A stretch of DNA of 64,000 bases from JAXLWB01 sp046328715 (GTDB lineage: Bacteria > Chloroflexota > Anaerolineae > Caldilineales > Caldilineaceae). This document shows positions 47,156 through 56,962 of the stretch, one piece after another. The notes under the pieces were generated by a model, which did not search any database, was not told the origin of the DNA, and saw nothing but the letters and a program-made list of their open reading frames with translations. A program made the position numbers and the translations under genes. Each line of letters starts with the position of its first letter. Positions within the stretch are counted from its first letter, which is position 1. Location: positions 1-64,000 of the forward strand of contig JAXLWB010000028.1 of the NCBI GenBank assembly GCA_046328715.1, given 5' to 3'.

Positions 47156-48091
47156 ATGAGCAACATAGAATTCGGCTGGCACCTGCCCTCTTTTCCGGTA
47201 GATGGCAGCGATGCGAAAGCCTTTCAAATACAACTTGAGCGGACGATGGAACTGATCAAAGACACGATGAGTTCAATCTGGCTGGACGATCACTTTTGGC
47301 CATGGGCTATCTGGCAAGATCCGGACACACCTTACATCGAGATTGTTTCGACGATGGCTTACTATGCAGCGCTTTGTCCTAAGCAGAAGTTTGTCAGCTC
47401 AATGTTCTGTCAATCCTATCGCAGTCCGGGTGTGCTGGCCAAGACGGTCGCCAATCTGCAATGGTTGACGGGCGGACGGCTTGTCTTTGGCTTTGGTGCC
47501 GGTTGGATGGAACGCGAATACAAAGCCTTCGGTTACGACTTCCCTAAACCAGCGGTGCGCATCGCCCAAATGGAAGAGGCGATCCAGATTATCAAACTGC
47601 TCTGGACCGAAACGCCTGCCAGCTTCCAGGGCAAGTACTACAGCATCACCAATGCCTATTGCAACCCCAAGCCCGACCCCATTCCACCGATCATGATTGG
47701 CGGTGGCGGTGAGCAATTGACCCTGCGTGCCGTCGCCCGATACGCCGACTGGTGGAATATCCCTGGCGGCTCGCTGGACAATTACGGACACAAACTCGAC
47801 GTGCTGCGCAAACACTGTGACGACGTCGGTCGCAACTACGATGACATCCGTAAGAGCTATAACTGTGAAGCCATCGCCGTGGCCCGAACTGAGGCCGAAG
47901 CCAAACGCCAAAGCGAATCTTCACCCTATCAGAATGCACCGATCTACGGCACGCCCGAGCAGGTTGCCGAACAGTTAAACTTTTTCGTTAAACTCGGCGT
48001 CGATCAATTTGCTGTGCGGCTGATCGATTTCCCGCAAAATGATGGGTTGCAGATGTTTATCGAGGAAGTGATGCCGTTGGTGGGGAAATGA
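47156..48091 (+). CDS. Luciferase-like (LLM) flavin/F420 oxidoreductase
   Basis: The 311-residue protein has the LLM pattern: SIWLDDHFWPWAIW near the start, FVSSMFCQSYRSPGVLAKTVANL, the phosphate loop RLVFGFGAGWMEREYKAFG, PPIMIGGGGEQLTLRAVARYADWWN, and a C-terminal helix ending EEVMPLVGK. These proteins bind FMN or F420 in a TIM barrel and oxidise or reduce various organics. AAAGGAGTAAAGAGAC before ATG 47156 supports the start. Cofactor choice cannot be fixed here. Confidence 0.85.
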   Translation: MSNIEFGWHLPSFPVDGSDAKAFQIQLERTMELIKDTMSSIWLDDHFWPWAIWQDPDTPYIEIVSTMAYYAALCPKQKFVSSMFCQSYRSPGVLAKTVANLQWLTGGRLVFGFGAGWMEREYKAFGYDFPKPAVRIAQMEEAIQIIKLLWTETPASFQGKYYSITNAYCNPKPDPIPPIMIGGGGEQLTLRAVARYADWWNIPGGSLDNYGHKLDVLRKHCDDVGRNYDDIRKSYNCEAIAVARTEAEAKRQSESSPYQNAPIYGTPEQVAEQLNFFVKLGVDQFAVRLIDFPQNDGLQMFIEEVMPLVGK

Positions 48092-48259
48092 AACGTGAGG
48101 TTTGAAACGTGAGGCGTGATGCGTGACGGGCTGATAGATTGGGCCGTATCTGCGTAAGTTTTGCGGGCATAGAGTAATGACCAGGATGTTAGGGCAGTCT
48201 ACATCCTGGTTACTTAGGTGCTGTAACTTATAGACAAAGTAAATCAAAGATGGATCATT

Positions 48260-48327
48260 GTAGGGGCATCCGCTTGCCGGTGCCCTGGTTGGATCAGCGA
48301 ATGGGCAACCGCAAGGGGTGCCCCTAC
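48260..48327. repeat. Palindromic repeat GTAGGGGCA / TGCCCCTAC
   Basis: GTAGGGGCATCCGCTTGCCG pairs with the region ending CCGCAAGGGGTGCCCCTAC at 48327, with a few mismatches. Elements of this kind are dispersed intergenic repeats in many bacteria. Between 48092 and 48363 there is otherwise only a series of AAACGTGAGG-type short repeats. Confidence 0.7.
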
Positions 48328-48363
48328 TCATTGTGATCATGCAATGTCTATCTGCTTTGTCTA

Positions 48364-49179
48364 TTAGCCGATTTCCTGTGGCGCAAGCGGCTTGCCATAG
48401 ACGATCCGTGCGCCAATCTGTTGTACCACCTCGCCATCTGGAAAGAAGCGGCGCATGACCGCTTGCACTTGTTGATCAAATTCTCGTGCCCGCTCCGTAC
48501 CCATCCGCTCACGTGAGAAGCCATTGCGAGCGTGAATCGCTTCGATCCAATGGGCAAGGGGTTGACCAAAAGGCACAAGTGCAGTTTCCTTCACGCCTAC
48601 CTGTTGAAACACCCCCCGTTGCTCCAACTCAGCGGCAACGGTGAGCATGTTGTAAGACTGAAAGTCACGGTTCGTGGAATATTTTATAATCAGCGGTGTC
48701 AAGGCTGCATCCCACAGGTTGGCAGGATGCACTTCTTCGACCAATGCCAGATAGCCGTTGCTACTTAACCCATGTGCAAAACGAGGTAAGGTGAGTCCCC
48801 AAGGCATCCAGTGCAGGCTGGCGGCGGCAACAATTAGCGCATAGGGTGGTTGCAAGGGCACTGATTCGATCGCTCCAGCAACCCAATGAATCTTTGGATC
48901 ACTCCCATAGGGCATACGCTTGCCTGCTTCGATCATCGCCGCTGAAATATCAACCGCATCCACGCTATCGACATAAGGAAGCAATCCCTGCGTCATCTGC
49001 CCCGTGCCGCAACCGGCATCTAGAATGCAGCAGGGTGAATTGGTTTTGTCGAGCAACTCTGCCAACATCGTGAATAGTTCTACTGGATAGGGTGGCCTGT
49101 AAGGGTAGGCCGCTACCACACTGGCATCCTGGAAGATGCTGGAATGTTCATGGCTGAACTGTTTGGGTTGCGATGTCAT
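48364..49179 (-). CDS. Class I SAM-dependent methyltransferase
   Basis: From ATG 49179 (GAAGGAGAAATC before it) the 271-residue protein has motif I CILDAGCGTGQMTQGLL, the acidic strand VDSVDAVDISAAMIEAG, and LIVAAASLHWMPW at the motif IV position, as in the SmtA/UbiE-like group. The first 40 residues (SSIFQDASVVAAYPYRPPYP) match the typical lead of methyltransferase_11 proteins. Substrate is unknown; no pathway gene lies beside it. Confidence 0.8.
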   Translation of the reverse strand: MTSQPKQFSHEHSSIFQDASVVAAYPYRPPYPVELFTMLAELLDKTNSPCCILDAGCGTGQMTQGLLPYVDSVDAVDISAAMIEAGKRMPYGSDPKIHWVAGAIESVPLQPPYALIVAAASLHWMPWGLTLPRFAHGLSSNGYLALVEEVHPANLWDAALTPLIIKYSTNRDFQSYNMLTVAAELEQRGVFQQVGVKETALVPFGQPLAHWIEAIHARNGFSRERMGTERAREFDQQVQAVMRRFFPDGEVVQQIGARIVYGKPLAPQEIG

Positions 49180-49198
49180 GATTTCTCCTTCGTTGCGT

Positions 49199-49508
49199 TC
49201 ACGATGAAGGTTGATCGTCATCCTCCAAGAGATTCTCGACTTCCCATTCTGCCTCAAACTCCATCAGCGCAAACCACTGTTCGAGGATTGGTTCATATTC
49301 CTTGCTCCAGCGAGCATACGCTGGGGAAGCCAGCACCTCTTCCCGCATGGCCTTGCTGACCCAATGCTGGGTAGCCAGGTAGGTGTAACCCAGTTTGCGG
49401 CAGCCAGGTAATTTCTGGTAGTGGGGGATAATGGCCTCGCTCACTAGCGCTACAAGGGCTGCCTCTGTGCCGGGTGCCTGCAGAGACCAACGCTTAAAGG
49501 TGATGAAT
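49199..49508 (-). pseudogene. Dimeric alpha/beta-barrel (ABM-like) protein with no proper start
   Basis: The frame reads EFITFKRWSLQAPGTEAAL, LVSEAIIPHYQKLPGCRKLG, TYLATQHWVSKAM, then a helical, acidic C-terminus. This is the antibiotic-biosynthesis-monooxygenase-type ferredoxin fold. There is no start codon at the right place: the only upstream in-frame codon before EFIT is ATA-GCA and a stop lies above that. Either translation begins at the inner GTG (49444), giving 81 residues, or the start has been mutated. Confidence 0.45.
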
Positions 49509-49582
49509 TCTGCTATTGGATAACCTCTTACTGTTCATACCAGCACTCAAACGGAAATGGCACGGCTGGTCGCTGCGCTACC

Positions 49583-50380
49583 TTATGGAGCGGTGCCCCA
49601 TGCTACCCAACGCCAGCCGTCCGCCGCTTGCTCGATATAGCCCAAGCCTGGAAACGGTGTATGATAAGCCATCAGCAGCGTCTGATCGCGGGCTGCTTGC
49701 GCAAAAAGCTGATCACGGGTTAGACGTGCTTGTTTCGGATCAAAGTCAACTGCGGCATGAAATTCTGCATTACCGACGGTCTGGCCATCCTCGCTCAGAT
49801 CAAGATCATAGACCACATCACCGATGAAGTGTAGTTGCTCATTGTTCGATGTGATCACCGTGGCGATCATGCCAGGCGTATGACCGGGAATAGCGAACGT
49901 GCGAATGCCTGGCACCACCTCAACATCGGCTGTCACCAAGGTCACTTTCTCGCGCAAAAAGGGCAATCGCTCTTTGGGTAGATGATTTGCCCATTGCAAT
50001 GTCGCTTCATCAAAGAGTGCGTTGGGTTGCAACCGTTGGGCCGCCGACGACCAGAAAGCCCATTCTGTGGCCGACAGGACATGGCGCGCCTGCGGAAAGG
50101 CAAGGTTGCCGTGGGCATCCACCGCCCCGCCAATATGGTCAAAATCGGCGTGTGAGACAATCACAATATCAATCGCTGCAGGCGCAACGCCTGCAGTTTG
50201 TAGTCGTTCGCAAAGCCGACCAGGGGGTGTCATGCCGTCTCCACTGCCAGTCTCAAGCAAAACCTTGTGCAGACCGGTATCGATCAGTAAACAATTGCAG
50301 TTTATACGATCGTCATCGTTGATGGCCAGGCAATTGAAGCGACCAAGGGTGAAGTGAAAGATTTTGTTATCCTGCGCCAT
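49583..50380 (-). CDS. Metallo-beta-lactamase-fold hydrolase
   Basis: The 265-residue protein has the full metal-binding set of the fold: SHADFDHIGGAV, IRTFAIPGHTPGMI, FIGDVVYD and LLMAYHTPFPGL near the C-terminus. The opening NCNCLLIDTGLHKVLLETGSG is the usual first strand pair. Such enzymes hydrolyse lactones, thioesters or phosphodiesters; the quorum-quenching-lactonase-like order (HxxxDH, H, D, H) is one possibility. The gene stands alone with a DinB gene upstream. Confidence 0.85.
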   Translation of the reverse strand: MAQDNKIFHFTLGRFNCLAINDDDRINCNCLLIDTGLHKVLLETGSGDGMTPPGRLCERLQTAGVAPAAIDIVIVSHADFDHIGGAVDAHGNLAFPQARHVLSATEWAFWSSAAQRLQPNALFDEATLQWANHLPKERLPFLREKVTLVTADVEVVPGIRTFAIPGHTPGMIATVITSNNEQLHFIGDVVYDLDLSEDGQTVGNAEFHAAVDFDPKQARLTRDQLFAQAARDQTLLMAYHTPFPGLGYIEQAADGWRWVAWGTAP

Positions 50381-50504
50381 GAGCCCCTCCTATTGTGTAG
50401 ATGTTGCGTTCTTTTGAGTCTGCCACTCATGTGCCAGGATAGCATAAAGGGTTTCATTCCACCAGCGCCTTTTATGCCACTGCGCCTCGCACGGCAATGA
50501 TTGT

Positions 50505-51098
50505 TTACCCCCAAAACTCGACACCCATCAAACTACAGATAGTACACACTTCGTAGTAATGCCCATAGCTGTGGGTCATTGCCAGGTGAATCAACAAGGC
50601 ACCACGGCTATAGTCTGCGTAGGGACGGCGATCCCAGGCGGGCGGCGGCGAGAGAATACCCTCCTCGATCATGATACGCAGCCGGTCAGCAGTCGAGGGT
50701 ACTTCATCTAATTGCTCAGGCCTCAACGTCTTGACTACCTCTACCGTCCTGTCCCTGACGGCATGATAGTAAGCACGCAAGGCCGGCAAGTCGATCTGTT
50801 GGCTGAGTTCCGTAACTGCTGCATCGGTCATACCGCCACCGTGGTCACGACGCGCGATGCGCAGCTTTTCATTCCAGTTGCCTTCGTCTAACACTTGCCT
50901 GCCATCCGTTACAAAACGGTTCACACCGACATCTTCTGCACGGGCAATATGCCAAACTATCCAGGCGAACGAGTTGAGTGCTGGGTGCGGACGGCAGCGC
51001 AGTTGCTCTTCGCTCAGGCGGTCAAAGAGGCGATCAATCGCTTGATTGGGCAGACCTTTGCCCTTGTGAAATTCTAGAAAAATGTCAATTACCTGCAT
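50505..51098 (-). CDS. DinB-family protein
   Basis: The 197-residue protein is a four-helix-bundle DinB: HPALNSFAWIVWHIARAEDV carries the first metal-binding histidine and LLIHLAMTHSYGHYYEV the last ones, with DRLFDRLSEEQLRCRP at the N-terminus. DinB proteins bind a divalent metal and often transfer low-molecular-weight thiols. It is intact, in contrast to the DinB remnant at 2.7-3.0 kb. Confidence 0.8.
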   Translation of the reverse strand: MQVIDIFLEFHKGKGLPNQAIDRLFDRLSEEQLRCRPHPALNSFAWIVWHIARAEDVGVNRFVTDGRQVLDEGNWNEKLRIARRDHGGGMTDAAVTELSQQIDLPALRAYYHAVRDRTVEVVKTLRPEQLDEVPSTADRLRIMIEEGILSPPPAWDRRPYADYSRGALLIHLAMTHSYGHYYEVCTICSLMGVEFWG

Positions 51099-51127
51099 TG
51101 TGTGTTCCCTCCATCATACTAGGGCTT

Positions 51128-51925
51128 TTATGTGCCTGTAAGCTGTTCGACCACAGGCGCGAAAGCATCCGCCATGTTCTCACGCAAGACAATATAGGAG
51201 ATGCCGAAGCGCTCGCGGCGCATCTGCAAGTCCTGGATGATCTGCTCCACCGTGCCAACCAAGACCATCGGTGAGGCGAGCCAATCATCAATGTCCGCCT
51301 CATCGACCACCTCGCCGAAGCGTTGCAAGCCCTGTTGGACTGCCTGACGGCGCTGGTCGGTCACAGCTGCAATAAAGGCAAAGTTATTCAATTCCAACTC
51401 GGCAAACCGATCACCAGCGGCCTGGCGCACCCATTGGATGCGCTGGTCAATCGCTGTGGGTTTGATACTCGAAAAGTCGGCCCAGCCTGCCGGCGTCGCC
51501 TTGAAGTTGATCCCGACAATGTCTGCCTCGCGTGCCGCAATCGAGAGGACGCGTTGCGAACCACCCCCAATCATTATTGGCGGTCGCGGTTTTTGCACCG
51601 GCTTTGGGAGACCGTTTAACTCTTTTACTTGATAATAGCTGCCGGAATAGCTAAACGGCTGCTCTGCCCAGTAGCGCTTGATGATTTGAACCGCTTCCTT
51701 CATTCTGGCAATGCGTACGCCCGGTGGATCAAAAGGAATCCCCGACTTTTCATAATCAGCTAGCAGCCAGCCGCTGCCCAAACCTAGTTCAAAGCGACCA
51801 CTGGAGAGCAGGTCAAGGGTGGTCGCTTCTTGAGCCAGAAAGACTGGGTGACGAAAATCGTTGGCAAACATGTAGCTGCCGACGCGCAAGGTGGTGGTTG
51901 CATCGGAGGCAGCAGCTTTTCGCAC
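51128..51925 (-). pseudogene. N-terminally truncated LLM F420 oxidoreductase
   Basis: The 265-residue frame starts at GTG 51925 with RKAAASDATTTLRVGSYMF, which in related proteins is about residue 60; the first strand and helix of the TIM barrel are missing. The rest is good: FELGLGSGWLLADYEKSG, PPIMIGGGSQRVLSIAAREA, and a normal end. The break lies exactly where the gene at 51891 on the other strand begins, so a rearrangement has joined two unrelated gene bodies. Function is doubtful without the N-terminus. Confidence 0.7.
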
Positions 51926-52697
51926 CTTAGGTGATCAGGTGTATCTGGCAACTGCCCTTGATGAGTTGGGCACCGCCATGCTCTACTTGGGCCAAGCTCA
52001 GGCGGCGCAGGCGGCGCTGATTGAGTGTCGCACCATTCACCAAGCTTTGGGTACGATGAATAGTTCGTTTATTAGCACCCTTATTGCTTTGGCGACTTCT
52101 TACGAATTTGTAGGACTATATGAACAAGCGCGCCTACAGGCGCAAGAGGCGCTCCGCTTGGCGCAAGCAGTTGGCGATATTTATTGTATGCGGCGCGCTC
52201 GTTGTGTACTCAGCAGCGTAGCCCTGGTCCAACACCGCTATGCGGATGTACAGCACTACTTTCAGGAAGAATTGCGTTTGCTTGCCGTAGGGCAATTCAA
52301 GCGCTCAGGTACGATCCTGCAACTTGTCAATTGTGGTTTGGCGAACTATCGAGCAGGTGATTTTACGCAAGCTGAGCAGCAACTGGTGGAAGCCCTCAAG
52401 GAGGGGCAAACGCTCCATGCGATGCGTGGCATCGCGCATGGCTTGTTGTTGGGCGCGTTGCTCTTGTTTGCGCAAGGGAAAGTGGCTTTGGCGGTCGAGA
52501 TTCATGCCCTTGCCCAATCTTATCCATTGGTTGCCAACTGTCGTTGGTGCGAAGATGTCGCCGGGCATGAGCTTATCGCTATCGCCGAAACGCTGCCAAA
52601 TGAAAGCGTGAGGGCTGCGCATGGGCGTGGGCAAGCTCGTGATCTAGCGTCAACGATTGTGACTTTGTTGGTTGAGTTGGCACCGCACCCAGCTTAA
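51912..52697 (+). pseudogene. C-terminal TPR part of a LuxR/MalT-like regulator, truncated
   Basis: The frame is open from 51891 but the sense part starts at about FRTLGDQVYLATALDELGTA and continues GQAQAAQAALIECRTIHQAL, ATSYEFVGLYEQARLQAQEAL and AGDFTQAEQQLVEALKEG, repeats of the TPR type seen in the C-terminal half of MalT/AfsR-like regulators. It lacks the ATPase part and has no HTH at its end. No start site or promoter is visible. It is the partner of the truncated LLM gene at the rearrangement point. Confidence 0.6.
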
Positions 52698-52847
52698 TTG
52701 CCGGCCAACGTCGCTCAGAATTCGCTTGCGTCTCCCGTGCCAAAAAACTGATGGGGGCCAACTTCAGTTGTGATAGTGCCACCCAAATCTATTGTGTGCT
52801 GAATAATTGGTGAGAGATCATGACCCAACCTATGCATGGCTAAAAAC

Positions 52848-53336
52848 TCAGACTGTATGGATCATTTCTGCGAAGGCACCTTCTACCCACGCACGCATAT
52901 CATAGGTGATCGGCGGTTGTGGTGCATTGCCTTCGGTACCGGGCGCTGGGTTGCGCTCCAGATAGTGGATGGGGAGCTCGTGCGAGGGGAACACCGCGTG
53001 CAGGCGCAACACTTCAGCGCCCAGATTGCGTGTTCCATGTGGTACACCGGCAGGGATAAAGACAACGGTGCCAGCACCAACCGTGCGCTGTTCTTGACCC
53101 ACTGTCACTTCTGCGTTCCCCTCATCAATGATGATCAATTCTTCGATGGTATGAACATGTAGCGGGATGCGATCGCCCGGTGCCATGCGTTCAAACAGAA
53201 CCATTAACTCATTCACATAGTTGCCATCAGGTCGTGGCGGGTCAAGCACCATGGCTATACTTGAGTTGGGCCGATAATCATCGGGATCCCCTTCGTCTAC
53301 GATAGGTCGATACGCTCGCTCGGTAACAATAGCCAT
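52848..53336 (-). CDS. Cupin-domain protein
   Basis: The 162-residue protein has one cupin barrel: motif 1 MAPGDRIPLHVHTIEELIII carries the metal-binding H-x-H and Glu, and motif 2 VFIPAGVPHGTRNLG the last His. The N-terminal part (RPIVDEGDPDDYRPNSS) and the C-terminal acidic helix lie outside the barrel. Cupins of this type hold Fe, Mn or Ni; activity is unknown. The short gap to the right holds a palindrome and repeats. Confidence 0.8.
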   Translation of the reverse strand: MAIVTERAYRPIVDEGDPDDYRPNSSIAMVLDPPRPDGNYVNELMVLFERMAPGDRIPLHVHTIEELIIIDEGNAEVTVGQEQRTVGAGTVVFIPAGVPHGTRNLGAEVLRLHAVFPSHELPIHYLERNPAPGTEGNAPQPPITYDMRAWVEGAFAEMIHTV

Positions 53337-53463
53337 CGGTTTTCTCCTCTTGTAGAAATATTTTTGTTGCTTTCAATGACATGAGCATAGCGTACTGTTG
53401 CTGACAAGGCATCAGTACTTGTACCAATCTTGATACTGATTTGTGGGAGGTTGACCTGTAATG

Positions 53464-53491
53464 GACGAGTAGGTACTTGTACCTACTCGTC
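53464..53491. terminator. Near-perfect palindrome between LuxR-type and cupin genes
   Basis: GACGAGTAGGTAC (53464-53476), loop TT, GTACCTACTCGTC (53479-53491). The words GTACTTGTACC also occur at 53413 in the same gap. It may end the LuxR-type transcript from the right or be a regulator site for the cupin gene; there is no T tract on the minus side. Nothing else is in 53337-53595. Confidence 0.5.
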
Positions 53492-53595
53492 TTTCGCTCC
53501 CGTCTTCGACCATCGCCTAGGAGGAGAATATAATACAGCAGCAGAAATGCATCTGCTACTGTTTATTGGTTTAGATACTGCCTGTTTTGCGTCAA

Positions 53596-56077
53596 CTAGA
53601 CCAGGTTCTGCTCTATCGCCAGACGGGTAGCCATCGCCCGCGACGTGACACCCAATTTGCTGTAGATCGAGGTGGCATGGGCATTGACTGTGCGCCGACT
53701 CACGATCAACTGGTCGGCAATTTGGGCATAGGTCAGACCTTGTGTCAACAGGCGCAACACTTCGACTTCGCGGGCGGTCAAACCGGCGGGGTAGGTAGAG
53801 GAAATGAGTGGAGCGGGTTCATGTACGCCAGGTAAGAAAGGAAGGGCTGGCGTTGTGGGCAAGGCTAATGCATAGTCAATCGCCTGTTCGGCAGAAAGCG
53901 CACGTCCTTCCGCCCACACTGCGGCAAAGACAGCGTCGCCCAATTGCGTGTGCAAGGCTGAGATCTCTGCACCAATTGCACTCCGGTAGGAGGGAGATAT
54001 CACTTGCCGTAACGCTTCCGTCGTGCCCAACAAGCGCACCGCCTCGGTAAATTGCTGGTGGAAGGCACACACCCTTGCTAAGCCTTCCAGACAATCGGTG
54101 ACCCCTTTCCACTGCACGTTGCCTAAAGCGCGCCAGCCTCTCAGACTGTCGCGAAAAAACATGTCTGCTTGCCGATAATCGCCCTCTTGTTGCGCCAACT
54201 TACCTAAAAAGCTCTGCGTATCGGCGATATTGAATCGATGATCTAGCTCCTGAAAGAGCGTCAAGCCTTTTTCATAGAGTGAATGGGCGCGGGCGTAGTC
54301 ATCGTGGTGGCGCGCAAAATTCCCCAGGTAGATGAGGGATTCAGCAATATGAAGCTTATCCCCAGATTCACGGGCGATAACCAATGCTTGGGTAAGCCGC
54401 ACAACCCCCAGGGCATCATCGCCCTCCCCATGCGCAATAAAGGCAAGATCGGTAAGAGCGCTAATCATAAGCCGTTTGGCATCTAGCTCTGTCGCAATCG
54501 TCAGCCCTTCCTCTAGCCGGAGAGAGGCCGTGGCACCATCATCCAGCATGACAGCAAAAGAGCTAGCCTTCAGGAGTGCTTGCGCCCTGGCTAGGGTGTG
54601 ATCGGTCTTTGTCATGTGGGCTAAAGTGTTCTCAAACCAGTGGCGTGCTTCCACCCAAGCCCCCGTCGCCATCCAAAAATCGTGCAAGGCATTGGCCAGG
54701 CGCAGTGCCATCTCTATTCGATTGGGATCTTGCTGATTCCAAGTCAGGGCCATCCGCAAATTGGCATACTCCAGCGTTAACCGTGCAATCACTACTGCCT
54801 GGTTGGCTCCTTCAAATAAGACAGCGGTCGCTTCAGCCCAAGCTAGAAAGAAGTTGGCATGGCGTTGGCGGACTGCCTCCGCCTCGTCACTGGCATCCAA
54901 CTGCTCAAGCCCAAATTCACGAATCGTTTCCAATATACCAAAGCGGGCTTCATCGTTGTGGGCATCCAGGGCTTTGACCAGGTTGTGATCCACCAGGGTG
55001 GCGACGCCGTCCATCACATCCAAGGCTAGATCCCCATCCGCATTGCCGACGCTCTGCGCCGCTTCCAGGGTAAAGCCGCCGACAAAGACCGCCAGCCGGC
55101 GAAAGAGTTTCTTTTCGTCTGCGGTCAGCAGAGCATAGCTCCAGGCAATCTCATCGCGTAGGGTGCGTTGTCGGGTGGGCAAATTGTGGGATCCGCCGGT
55201 GAGCAGGGTAAGGCGCTGGTTTAAGCGTGCCAATAAGGCGGCTGGGGAGAACAATTTGATTCTAGCTGCGGCGAGTTCCAGCGCCAACGGTAGTCCATCC
55301 AGCCCAATACAAATCTGCGCCACCGTCGTGGCATTATCCGGTGTGAGGGCAAAATTCGGTTTGACCGCCCTCGCCCGCTGGCAAAAGAGGTCGATGGCAG
55401 CGTATGCAATCAGGTCGTTGGTCGGCTCTTTGCTTAACGCACTGAGGCGCTTGGCATCAGGTAACCCCAGGGTGCGACGGGAAACTCCTTGCTCGCCGTA
55501 CAGATGGAGTGGGGCGCGGCTGGTCACCAGCACCTTGAGGCGAAGGCAAACGCTCAATAGATCACTCACCAACGATGCCGCAGCTAAGATTTGCTCAAAG
55601 TTGTCGAGGATAAGAAGCAGTTGTTTGTCGTGCAGATGATCTTGTAAGCTTTCTTTTAATGGACGTCCTACGACTTCCGCATCTCTAATGTCTGCGCAAT
55701 TGCCGAATTGACTAATTCCAGGCTACGTACTGGTGCCAGCGGGACAAAATAGACGCCATCCACAAAATGATCAAGCAAGTTGGCCGCCACTTGCATCGCC
55801 AGTCTTGTTTTGCCAATACCGCCGGGTCCAGTCAAAGTGAGTAAGCCAATATGTTCTTGGAGCAAAATTTGCTCGATTGCGGCAAGTTCATGCACTCGCC
55901 CGATCACGGGCTGCGCGGCAAGGTGAGCTTATGATTAGACTGTTTAGCGGCTCGCCTATGACTCGGTATACCTTCGGTCAACTGAGGCTGGGTATTAACC
56001 GTTGGGGACGAGTGTGAATGAGACTCCAAGACGACATTGGCCAGATCTGGTTGTTGGTTCTTGTCAGAGATAGACAT
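53596..56077 (-). pseudogene. LuxR-type ATPase (MalT/AfsR-like) regulator with two frameshifts
   Basis: The gene starts at ATG 56077 with a flexible N-terminus (MSISDKNQQPDLANVVLESH), shifts frame near LAAQPVIGR, continues with the Walker A GLLTLTGPGGIGKTRLAMQV, and shifts again near DIRDAEVVGRPL before QLLLILDNFEQIL. A long run of TPR-like repeats follows (RFGILETIREFGLEQLDASD onward), then the LuxR helix-turn-helix LTAREVEVLRLLTQGLTYAQ and SRRTVNAHATSIYSKLGV at the end. Intact members bind ATP and an inducer and activate transcription. Each shift is one base in a short run. Otherwise all family parts are present. Confidence 0.8.
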
Positions 56078-56245
56078 CGGACACCGGGAAGCTTCTGCAA
56101 ACCATCCTGAACCCCATGTTTCTGCTAAAAGCGCATCATACCATACGAATTGGCGATGATCAATGCTCTAAAAAGTCTAAAGAATCAACGACCAGCGATT
56201 TGCAACCGCTGGTCTGCTCTCGCTCTAAGACTTTCTGCGCATGAT

Positions 56246-56801
56246 AAGAAATACAAATTCGACGCGTTCTGTACTTTTGTGCGTGAGCAGCAATACAGAA
56301 CGGCGGCCTTGGACACTCCCTGTACCTGCTCAGGAGTATAAAACGGACGCGTTCTGCACTCATGAGCGTGAACAGAAGTACAAAACGGATGCGTTCTGTA
56401 TTCTTGCACGTGAATAGAAGTACAAAATTGATGCCTTGAACACTCCCTGTACCTACTCAGGAGTATAAAACGGACGCGTTCTGCACTCTTGTGCGCGAGC
56501 AGAAGTGCAGAACGGACGCGTTCGACACTTCCTACTCATGATCAGAAGTGCAAAACGGACGCGTTCTGCACTCTTGCGCGTGAACAGCAGTACAGAACCG
56601 ATGCCTTCGACACTCCCTGTGCATGAACAGAAGTACAAAACTGGCGCGTTCTGTACTTCTGCCCGTGTGGAGAAGTACAGAACGGATGTCTTCGACACCC
56701 CCTTCGCATGAACAGAAGGGCAAAACGGAGCCGTTCTGTACTATTGGGCGTGGGCAAAGGTACAGAACGGGTGCATCGGACACTGTATGTGCATGAAACA
56801 C
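56246..56801. repeat. Tandem array of alternating 42- and 43-bp units
   Basis: About 13 units fill the region. Type A (42 bp) runs like AGAAGTACAAAACGGACGCG then TTCTGCACTCTTGCGCGTGA; type B (43 bp) shares its first 20 bases but continues TTCGACACTCCCTGT. They alternate mostly A-B, giving an 85-bp super-unit, with one A-A step. Arms such as AGAAGTACAGAACG and CGTTCTGTACTTCT within and between units are complementary, so the array can form successive hairpins. 56802-56962 leads to the response regulator; 56078-56245 holds nothing else. Confidence 0.85.
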
Positions 56802-56962
56802 TGGTAGTCATCGACCACATCCCATTGCAAAGGAATACGTGTAAGTGGCCTTGGAAAAATGCCCACTTGACAGACCCAGTCAACCGTGTCACGATGGGGC
56901 AATGTCTTGCAACGTTGTGCTGATCGATGCGACTGTCAAGTTGTGCGTTTTTGTAACGAGTT

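Noticed and set aside
56246..56801. CRISPR array
   Set aside because: Units follow each other without spacers, vary throughout, and no cas gene is near.
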